DNA of 6,499 bases. Source: Ardenticatenales bacterium (GTDB lineage Bacteria; Chloroflexota; Anaerolineae; Promineifilales; UBA4811). Of this stretch, positions 1 to 4,978 are shown in pieces. Position numbers and translations under genes: made by a program. Location of the stretch: contig DAOUVM010000150.1 of assembly GCA_030667645.1 (NCBI GenBank), positions 1 through 6,499 of the forward strand, read 5' to 3'. The notes under the pieces were generated by a model. It was not told the origin of the DNA. It worked only from the letters and a program-made list of their open reading frames with translations, and did no database searches. Each line of letters begins with the position of its first letter. Position 1 is the stretch's first letter.

Positions 1-482
1 GCAATACGGGGAACTCTTCCGGCCCCCACCTTCACCTGGAGGTCCGAGTTGGGAAGAATGACTATGATCACACGCGCGATCCGGCGCTGTGGATTGCTCC
101 ATACGAGGCATGGGGAACCCTGGCCGGACGCGTGACCACGGCCACAGGCGCCTTTGTCGAGAACGCGACGGTTGTGGTGCGCCCCATTCCCTCCGGCCGG
201 GATGCTGGCCTCGACGACTCTGATGTGCGCATCCTCACTACCCACGCCAGCAGCCAGGTTAACCCGGATGATCGCTGGGGGGAGAACTTTGTAGTGCCTG
301 ACCTTCCGGCCGGTACATACCAGGTAGTGGCACAAGCCATGGGAGAGTCACTGCGAGCCGAGGTGCAGATCCGGGCAGGTGTCACCGCTTTTATCTGGCT
401 GCACAGCGTCCAGACTCCTACTCCCACCCCTACACCTACGCCCACCTCCAGCCCTTCTCCCACGCCCAGCCCTCAGCCTTGA
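1..482 (+). CDS. M23 (LytM-type) metallopeptidase, C-terminal part; 5' end outside window
   Basis: This is the 3' end of a gene that begins upstream of the window; the reading phase starts at base 3 and TGA is at 480-482. The first visible residues, NTGNSSGPHLHLEVR, hold the HxH motif (His9 and His11 of the visible part) that ends the Zn-binding core of M23 peptidoglycan endopeptidases. The other zinc ligands lie outside the window. A beta-rich segment follows (visible residues about 40-135: GTLAGRVTTATGAFVENATV through LPAGTYQVVA to GVTAFIWL), which resembles a carboxypeptidase-regulatory-like or Ig-like fold. The protein ends in a Thr-Pro/Ser-Pro tail of about 20 residues, a linker-like end common in exported proteins of Chloroflexota. 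It should act outside the membrane on peptidoglycan or as a LytM-type activator. The family call is firm; the substrate is unknown. It has no evident link to the downstream genes. Confidence 0.85.
   Translation, partial: NTGNSSGPHLHLEVRVGKNDYDHTRDPALWIAPYEAWGTLAGRVTTATGAFVENATVVVRPIPSGRDAGLDDSDVRILTTHASSQVNPDDRWGENFVVPDLPAGTYQVVAQAMGESLRAEVQIRAGVTAFIWLHSVQTPTPTPTPTPTSSPSPTPSPQP
411..478 (+). repeat. Low-complexity Thr-Pro/Ser-Pro coding tract
   Basis: Imperfect repetition of ACNCCN units encodes the C-terminal TP/SP tail of the M23 protein. The complementary strand reads as an apparent Gly-Val repeat, which is only a shadow of this tract. Such tracts can vary in length by slippage. Confidence 0.75.
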
Positions 483-887
483 CATGGCCGAACATAGGTG
501 CCAAGGTGTCAGCTACAAGGAGTCGCGGTTGCTGTCCGGATTCGCTCCCAGCGTTACTGGTTTTCGTGGAGGGTCGACACCCCCCAGCCCAGTCCCAGAC
601 GCTGGAGCAATCGATCTTCTGTCCGCAAGCGATTCGGTGATGGAGCGATCAAGAGGACAGAGCCAAGCCACCCGAGTTTGAACACCATTCCTACCGGCTC
701 ACCCTCCCTGGGCATCTCCCTGGGGGTTGGTGCAATACCGAGCGGCTGCGAATCTTCCGGCCCACGATCCCCATGATGAGCCTCCCGCCAGGGGCAAGAA
801 AGCGCCAAACGAATAAGACCCGGTGCCGCTGTCTAGCCTTCGATGATGCTATTGATGGTGAGCCTGCGCAGAGCGTAGGCCAGGCCA
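483..887. other. Intergenic stretch without a recognisable gene
   Basis: About 400 bases lie between the end of the M23 gene (+) and the end of the aminotransferase gene (-), so the flanking genes converge. Short open frames exist on both strands, but none has a good ribosome binding site, recognisable domain or plausible composition. I found no convincing tRNA and no GC hairpin followed by a T run. The only local structures seen are a 9-base direct repeat CTCCCTGGG at 704-712 and 716-724, and a short GGGT/ACCC hairpin near 575-590. A small or degraded gene cannot be excluded. Confidence 0.6.
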
Positions 888-2102
888 TCACTGAGTAGAG
901 GCGATCTCCTCTCTGATAGCGTGTCCCAGCCGCTGGATCCCAACCCGAATCTTGTCAGGCGGCATGCAGGAGAAATTCAGCCGCATGTTGTTTCGGCCGC
1001 GACCATCAGGGTAGAAGGCAAAGCCGGGAACAAAGGCAACCTTGGCCTCCAGCGCCCTCTTTAGAAGCTTCTCTGTATCCACGGTCGGTGGGCAGCGCAC
1101 CCAAAGGAACAGCCCGCCCTGCGGCCGAGTCCAGTCCACCCCCTCCGGGAAATGCTCTTCCATCGCCTCCAGCATCACATCCCGACGCTCACTGTAGACC
1201 CTGCAAATGTCGGTGACATGCCGTTCGAGGATTCCCCGGCTGGCGATATCGTACGCCAGCATCTGCACAAACGTGCCGGTGTGCAAATCTGCTCCCTGTT
1301 TGGCTTGCACCAGCCAGTCCATCACTACTTCCGGCGCTATGATCCAGCCCAGCCGGATACCGGGCGCCAGGGTCTTGGAGAACGTTCCCAGGTAGATGGT
1401 GTTCTCTTTGTGCAGCGAGATGATGGGTGGAACATGCTCGCCCTCAAAGCGCAGTTCACCATAGGGATCGTCCTCAACGATAAAGACATTGTGCCGGGCA
1501 GCGACATCCACCAATTTTCGGCGCCGTTCCAGAGGCAGAGTAGTTCCGGCCGGGTTGTGGAAATTGGGCAGGACGTAGATGAACTTGACCGGATTCCTCT
1601 CCAGCAGCTCTTCCAGTTTGTCAACCTGCATCCCATCATCGTCCAGCGGAACGGTCACAAAGCGCGGCTCGTACGCATTCCAGGCCTGAACCGCTCCCAG
1701 ATACGTAGGCGCCTCGGTCAACACCGTGTCCCCAGGTGAAATGAATACCTTCCCCAACAGGTCCAACGCCTGCTGGGCACCGTTGGTCAACAGGACATTT
1801 TCCGGCACGGCCGGGACCCCGTACTTTGCCACCTTTTCGGCCAGAAACCGGCGTAGCGGCAAGAATCCTTCTGTCTCGCTGTACTGCAGCGCACGTTCAG
1901 GGCTCTCTTCCAGCACAAAAGCGCTCGACTCTCGGAACTCCCGCACCGGAAAAAGTTCCGGTGCCGGCAACCCGCCAGCGAATGATATGACGTCCGGCAC
2001 CCGCGTGAACTTGAGCAACTCGCGAATCATTGAACGAGTCATTCGCTTGGTGCGACCGGCAAGAACTGATTGCCAGTCTGTTGTCCATTGATCGTCCTGC
2101 AT
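888..2102 (-). CDS. PLP-dependent class I/II aminotransferase, LysN / 2-aminoadipate transaminase-like
   Basis: A 404-residue cytosolic fold-type I PLP enzyme, full length for the family. The motifs appear in order. SFAGGLPAPELFP (40-52) and LQYSETEGFLPLR (72-84) are N-terminal signatures of the LysN/KAT II subgroup. NGAQQALDL lies at 107-115. N183 of FHNPAG and D211/Y214 of VEDDPYGEL should contact PLP. K243 in GTFSKTLAPGIR is the Schiff-base lysine, with R250 seven residues on. AKQGADLHT is at 267-275, and R374 of NNMRLNFS should bind the substrate carboxylate. From memory the chain aligns nearly end to end with Thermus LysN, which transaminates 2-aminoadipate in the AAA lysine pathway. Paralogues act on aromatic or branched-chain substrates, and no other lysine gene is visible here, so the substrate is open. 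GGGAGG 8 bases before the ATG supports the start. Confidence 0.92.
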   Translation of the reverse strand: MQDDQWTTDWQSVLAGRTKRMTRSMIRELLKFTRVPDVISFAGGLPAPELFPVREFRESSAFVLEESPERALQYSETEGFLPLRRFLAEKVAKYGVPAVPENVLLTNGAQQALDLLGKVFISPGDTVLTEAPTYLGAVQAWNAYEPRFVTVPLDDDGMQVDKLEELLERNPVKFIYVLPNFHNPAGTTLPLERRRKLVDVAARHNVFIVEDDPYGELRFEGEHVPPIISLHKENTIYLGTFSKTLAPGIRLGWIIAPEVVMDWLVQAKQGADLHTGTFVQMLAYDIASRGILERHVTDICRVYSERRDVMLEAMEEHFPEGVDWTRPQGGLFLWVRCPPTVDTEKLLKRALEAKVAFVPGFAFYPDGRGRNNMRLNFSCMPPDKIRVGIQRLGHAIREEIASTQ

Positions 2103-2110
2103 AGGTGTGT

Positions 2111-2116
2111 CCTCCC
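2111..2116 (-). promoter_or_regulatory. Ribosome binding site of the aminotransferase gene
   Basis: On the minus strand this reads GGGAGG, 8 bases upstream of the ATG at 2102-2100. It fixes this start over other frames and makes it the best start for the 404-residue protein. Confidence 0.75.
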
Positions 2117-2163
2117 ACTAGAACAGCGTTCAGACCCCTCGACTGCCCTTCCGGCCACAGAAA

Positions 2164-2186
2164 CAAATAAAGATGATACTTATTTG
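2164..2186. repeat. Inverted repeat CAAATAA-N9-TTATTTG overlapping the regulator's -35
   Basis: Perfect 7-base arms (2164-2170 and 2180-2186) are separated by 9 bases. The right arm ends inside the -35 hexamer of the forward promoter at 2184-2212. The AT-rich arms contrast with the GC-rich surroundings. Symmetry and position fit a dimeric repressor site or an upstream activator site; which protein binds is unknown. It is unlike the GC-rich palindrome at 3040-3062. Confidence 0.5.
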
Positions 2187-2212
2187 CCCAACCTGTCTGG
2201 CGATGCTATAAT
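2184..2212 (+). promoter_or_regulatory. Sigma-70-type promoter for the SufR-like regulator
   Basis: TTGCCC (2184-2189, 4 of 6 to consensus) is followed after exactly 17 bases by a perfect TATAAT (2207-2212). A TG at 2204-2205 adds an extended -10. Transcription should begin near 2219, giving a leader of roughly 115 bases to the ATG at 2334. The spacer holds an operator-like element at 2193-2206. Confidence 0.7.
2193..2206 (+). promoter_or_regulatory. Operator-like element in the regulator promoter spacer
   Basis: The 14 bases CTGTCTGGCGATGC match 12 of 14 positions of the left arm and centre of the downstream palindrome (3041-3054, CTGTCAGGCAATGC). The right arm is not conserved here, because it is replaced by the TATAAT box. 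Its place between -35 and -10 would let a bound repressor block RNA polymerase, so autoregulation by the adjacent SufR-like protein is inferred. A chance match is possible. Confidence 0.4.
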
Positions 2213-2227
2213 CATCCACCACACGTC

Positions 2228-2256
2228 ATTGTATTTTGGTTTCGCCGACCATGCAA
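2228..2256 (-). promoter_or_regulatory. Candidate promoter for the aminotransferase gene
   Basis: On the minus strand TTGCAT (2256-2251) and TACAAT (2233-2228, 5 of 6) are separated by exactly 17 bases. The predicted start near 2221 leaves a leader of about 119 bases before the ATG at 2102. It faces the forward promoter at 2184-2212, so each transcript would run through the other promoter. The -35 is weak. Confidence 0.45.
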
Positions 2257-2333
2257 TATGAGGTATGTAACCACTTCGCCAACAAATGCTCATCCGCGCA
2301 GGTAGGGCAATAGATCACCTGGGGTATGGACCC

Positions 2334-2954
2334 ATGCAGACTAGAAGGCAGGAAATCCTGATGATCCTCAAGCGGCAAGGTGAATCGACCGTAGTCCAGC
2401 TTGCCGGAATGCTAGATCTGACGCCGGTGACCGTACGCCATCACCTGGATATCCTGAGAGCCGATGGTCTGCTTGAGGCTTCCGCCATCCGCCGACGGCA
2501 TGGCCCAGGTCGCCCGCGGTTCATCTATACCCTCACAGCCGAGGCTGCTGACTGCTTTCCCCAGTGCTATGACGACCTCGCCAATGAATTGCTAGATGAG
2601 ATGCAGACCAGACTGGGCAAACAGGAGACCAGAGATATTCTGAATGCAATCGCCACCAAGAGACTTGAGCAAGCCCCAGCGCAGGACCTGAGCCTTTCGC
2701 TGGAAGAGAGGCTAAAGCACACGGCAGCCTACCTCACGGAGCAAGGCTACATAGCCAGTTGGGGGAAGGAAAAAGGCAACTGGTTCATCCGAATCTGCAA
2801 CTGCCTCTACCAGAATGTCTCATCCCACCATCCCGAGCTATGCTCCATAGATCTATTGGTGCTGGAACAACTATCCGGGGAGAAACTCGAGCGCGTGCAG
2901 AGCATGCCAGACGGCTACCACGCTTGCGTCTACCAGGTTGTGCGAGCAGATTGA
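2334..2954 (+). CDS. SufR-like winged-helix regulator with Fe-S-type C-terminal cysteines
   Basis: A predicted cytosolic DNA-binding repressor of 206 residues. An ArsR/DeoR-like winged helix lies at about 1-67: QEILMILKRQGESTVVQLAG, then LTPVTVRHHLDILRADGLL as recognition helix, and the wing GPGRPRFIYTLT. A helical middle (75-140) probably mediates dimerisation. The C-terminal part carries C157-x12-C170-x27-C198, the cysteine layout of SufR-type regulators, which bind an Fe-S cluster and repress Fe-S assembly genes. A nearby C155 could also take part. The third cysteine of the cyanobacterial motif is absent. I chose ATG 2334 because the family normally begins close to the QTRRQ helix and GGGGT lies 8 bases upstream. 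An in-frame ATG at 2286 would add 16 residues but lacks a binding site. The neighbouring Fe-S carrier and radical SAM genes support an Fe-S role. Cluster binding is inferred. Confidence 0.85.
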   Translation: MQTRRQEILMILKRQGESTVVQLAGMLDLTPVTVRHHLDILRADGLLEASAIRRRHGPGRPRFIYTLTAEAADCFPQCYDDLANELLDEMQTRLGKQETRDILNAIATKRLEQAPAQDLSLSLEERLKHTAAYLTEQGYIASWGKEKGNWFIRICNCLYQNVSSHHPELCSIDLLVLEQLSGEKLERVQSMPDGYHACVYQVVRAD

Positions 2955-2998
2955 GATCAACCTCCCCTGGCTGATTTTCCAAGACGGACATCTTCTTT

Positions 2999-3027
2999 TT
3001 GACAACGAGCCAAATCGCTGTTACAAT
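2999..3027 (+). promoter_or_regulatory. Near-consensus sigma-70 promoter of the carrier / radical SAM operon
   Basis: A perfect TTGACA (2999-3004) and TACAAT (3022-3027, 5 of 6) are spaced by exactly 17 bases. Transcription should start near 3034, just before the palindrome at 3040-3062, with about 68 leader bases before the GTG. Such strength suggests the operon is held down by a repressor and released on demand. Confidence 0.8.
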
Positions 3028-3039
3028 TCGTCAGCCTTT

Positions 3040-3062
3040 GCTGTCAGGCAATGCCTGACAGC
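3040..3062. promoter_or_regulatory. 23-base palindrome, probable repressor operator
   Basis: Perfect 11-base arms, GCTGTCAGGCA (3040-3050) and TGCCTGACAGC (3052-3062), flank a single central A. It covers about +6 to +28 relative to the predicted start, a classical operator position. No T run follows, so it is not a terminator, although the RNA could fold into a 10-pair hairpin with a 3-base loop. The likely ligand is the SufR-like protein encoded directly upstream. The sequence differs from the CAAC-N6-GTTG site known for cyanobacterial SufR. Confidence 0.7.
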
Positions 3063-3087
3063 TCGGGTCCGGTGAAAACACTGATAC

Positions 3088-3093
3088 AAGGAG
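3088..3093 (+). promoter_or_regulatory. Ribosome binding site that selects the GTG start of the carrier gene
   Basis: AAGGAG lies 8 bases before GTG 3102. It decides against the in-frame ATG at 3051, which sits inside the palindrome and has no binding site. Confidence 0.8.
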
Positions 3094-3101
3094 CAAGACT
3101 C

Positions 3102-3458
3102 GTGACCACAACTGTCGAGAAAAGCAACACGATTACGATTTCCGATCTGGCGGTCGAGAATGTCCGAAAGATGATGGAAGAGAGAGAACTCTCCGGCCAC
3201 TGCCTGCGCGTCTATGTTGCCGGCGTTGGGTGTGCCGGCCCCCAATTCGGATTGGCGATCGACAAGGCCCCACAGGATGATGATACCGTGGTTGAATCAG
3301 ACGGCCTCCGGATTCTGGTCGATCCCAATAGTTTGGTCTACGTGGATGGAGCGTCTATCGAGTACGCTAACGGCCCGCAAGGGAGTGGTTTCCGGATCAG
3401 TAATCCGAACCCAGTTGCCGGCTCGGCCTGCGGCTCCTGTGGAGCCGGTTGCGGATAG
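3102..3458 (+). CDS. HesB/IscA-family A-type Fe-S carrier-like protein with CxxCxxxC tail
   Basis: A small cytosolic protein of 118 residues, normal size for A-type Fe-S carriers. The family pattern runs throughout: ITISDLAVENVRKMM (11-25), LRVYVAGVGCAGPQFGLAID (35-54) with the first conserved C44, ILVDPNSLVYVDGASIEY (71-88) and GSGFRISNPNP (94-104). Carriers such as IscA, SufA and ErpA end in CGCG; here the end is ACGSCGAGCG, with C110, C113 and C117 in a CxxCxxxC layout. An extra C34 is present. A-type proteins hold and hand over Fe-S clusters to apo-enzymes, and the radical SAM gene that follows after 5 bases is the obvious client, though this is inferred. I start at GTG 3102 because of the AAGGAG 8 bases upstream. 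A divergent family member with another metal-binding task remains possible. Confidence 0.85.
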   Translation: MTTTVEKSNTITISDLAVENVRKMMEERELSGHCLRVYVAGVGCAGPQFGLAIDKAPQDDDTVVESDGLRILVDPNSLVYVDGASIEYANGPQGSGFRISNPNPVAGSACGSCGAGCG

Positions 3459-3463
3459 AACCA

Positions 3464-4909
3464 ATGGCGCGCCTTCAGGTCACCCTGGTTTACCCGGGGA
3501 TTGCCGGCCGCGGATTCAACAGTCTAAGACAGGGAATGGATGCCGGGTGGATCTCTCACGGCCTGGCGTCGATTTCAGCGGCCGCCAAGGCGAAAGGTTT
3601 CGACGTCAACCTGATTGACCTGCGCGCCTTGAAAGGGTGGGATCATTTTCGTGAGGTGCTGGCCGAGCGCAACCCAGACATAGTAGGCCTCACAATGATG
3701 AGCGTGGACTATAACCCGGTCCGTCGCTCCTGCGAGATTGTCAAAGAGGTCAGCCCACACACCACCATCGTTGTTGGGGGCCCGCACGTCACCATAGCTC
3801 TGGGAGACTCGCTGCGCATTCCCAACGTCGACTATTTGGTGACTCACGAGGCTGAGATTACCTTTCCCCGCTTGCTCCAACAGATCGCCGCCGGTAGCCC
3901 GCCCACTCAGCGCGTGGTGCGTGGCGAGCCGCCCGATCTGAACCTGATCCCCTTTGCCGATCGCGATCTCTTTCTGGACGAGTGGCGCAAGTTTGGCTAT
4001 GACCTCGAGTCGCCTGAGGTTCCATTTGTTAAAGAGTTGCCGCCCCCTTTTGTCACCATCATCGCCGGTCGAGGCTGTGTGTACAATTGCGCCTTTTGCA
4101 AACCGGGTGAGGATTACCTCTTTGGCAAGGAGAGCCGCCGGCGCTCGGTGGAGAATGTGATTGAGGAACTCGAGCTGCTGCGGGACAGATACAACTTTGG
4201 CAGCTTTATGTTCCACGATGATTGCCTCACAGAGGACCGCGAGTGGATATCCGAGTTCACCCGCCGCTACCAGGAGGTCGATCTCGCACGGCCCTTCTTC
4301 TGCCAGTCTCGTGCCGACATTATCGTCAAGCACGAGGACATGGTTGACCGGATGATAGAGGCAGGACTGAAGGGTTATTTCATAGGCTTTGAAAGCGGCA
4401 ATCCTCGAGTCCTGGGTAAGGTATTGCGAAAGGGAACCTCCGTAGAGGAAAACTATCAGGCCGCCCGGATCTGCCGTAAAAAGGGGATCACCATTTGGGC
4501 CAACTATATGTTGGGCATTCCCACGGAAACCAAGGCAGAAGTAGCAGACACAGTGCGGATGTTAAAGGAGATAGACCCGGACTATTATAGCCCGGCCTTT
4601 TTCACCCCCCATCCCGGTACAGACCTGTACGACTATGTAGTACAGCACGACTTGAGCCGGATTACGGACTATGATAGCTACCGACGCAATCCAACTGAGC
4701 CGAAAATCCGGGGACAGGACTATGAGTTCCTGAGGTGGGCTCGGGAGGAGAGCATGCGGCGCAAGCCGGTCAATCGCCTGAGACGCTGGGTCAACCACCA
4801 ACGAAGGCGATTCACGTGGGAGAAACTGGTGCGCAAGCTAGGCCTGTCCCGCTCGTCGTCTGCGAACGACAGACATCGCCCCCCGATCGCATCTGCACCT
4901 TCGGCTTGA
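3464..4909 (+). CDS. B12-binding-type radical SAM protein, substrate unknown
   Basis: A predicted cytosolic enzyme of 481 residues. Residues 1-145 form a Rossmann-like domain of the B12-binding type: QVTLVYPG, AKAKGFDVNLIDLR, PDIVGLTMMSVDY and IVVGGPHVT (102-110). The DxHxxG motif for base-off cobalamin is absent. The radical SAM core (about 195-400) has C205, C209 and C212 in GRGCVYNCAFC (CxxxCxxC), which hold the [4Fe-4S] cluster that cleaves SAM, then FMFHDD (248-253), GYFIGFESGN (304-313) and ANYMLGIPTET (346-356). A Lys/Arg-rich tail (432-481) has no recognised fold. The architecture matches the large group with BchE, hopanoid and methyltransferase-like members; the reaction cannot be read from sequence. 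ATG 3464 follows the carrier stop by 5 bases, so translation is probably coupled. An alternative TTG at 3449 has GGAG only 4 bases away and would overlap the carrier gene. Confidence 0.9.
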   Translation: MARLQVTLVYPGIAGRGFNSLRQGMDAGWISHGLASISAAAKAKGFDVNLIDLRALKGWDHFREVLAERNPDIVGLTMMSVDYNPVRRSCEIVKEVSPHTTIVVGGPHVTIALGDSLRIPNVDYLVTHEAEITFPRLLQQIAAGSPPTQRVVRGEPPDLNLIPFADRDLFLDEWRKFGYDLESPEVPFVKELPPPFVTIIAGRGCVYNCAFCKPGEDYLFGKESRRRSVENVIEELELLRDRYNFGSFMFHDDCLTEDREWISEFTRRYQEVDLARPFFCQSRADIIVKHEDMVDRMIEAGLKGYFIGFESGNPRVLGKVLRKGTSVEENYQAARICRKKGITIWANYMLGIPTETKAEVADTVRMLKEIDPDYYSPAFFTPHPGTDLYDYVVQHDLSRITDYDSYRRNPTEPKIRGQDYEFLRWAREESMRRKPVNRLRRWVNHQRRRFTWEKLVRKLGLSRSSSANDRHRPPIASAPSA

Positions 4910-4978
4910 TCATGGCCGGCTCTGCATCCCGTCAGACCTGACCTCCCCGCCGCAGTTTGGGGCTTGCCGGCCGGTTTC
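4910..4978. other. Convergent intergenic gap
   Basis: This stretch separates the converging stops of the radical SAM and DUF2723 genes. It holds a short inverted repeat, GTCAG-AC-CTGAC (4931-4942), and complementary GGCCGGC (4914-4920) and GCCGGCC (4966-4972) about 45 bases apart. The latter pair could fold into a long-looped stem. Neither is followed by a T run, so no terminator is called. Confidence 0.5.

Noticed and set aside
68..463. Minus-strand frame with a Gly-Val repeat
   Set aside because: The repeat is the complement of the Thr-Pro tail of the M23 protein.
483..887. Possible tRNA or other structured RNA
   Set aside because: TTCGA-like strings were examined on both strands, but no paired T stem or cloverleaf could be built.
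953..967. TGTCAGGC, resembling part of the operator, inside the aminotransferase gene
   Set aside because: Only 8 bases match, there is no symmetry, and it lies in coding sequence near the gene's 3' end.
1152..1739. Plus-strand open frame of 195 codons
   Set aside because: It is antisense to the aminotransferase, whose catalytic motifs are unambiguous.
2972..3000. AAGA/TCTT mini-hairpin followed by T-rich DNA as a terminator of the regulator gene
   Set aside because: The stem is only about 4 pairs, and the T run overlaps the -35 of the next promoter.
3051..3458. Longer carrier protein beginning at ATG 3051
   Set aside because: The ATG lies in the palindrome, close to the predicted transcription start and without a ribosome binding site. 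GTG 3102 has AAGGAG at 8 bases.
3575..4333. Minus-strand open frame of 252 codons
   Set aside because: It lies wholly antisense to the radical SAM gene, whose frame carries clear motifs. The minus reading has no domain and no good start.
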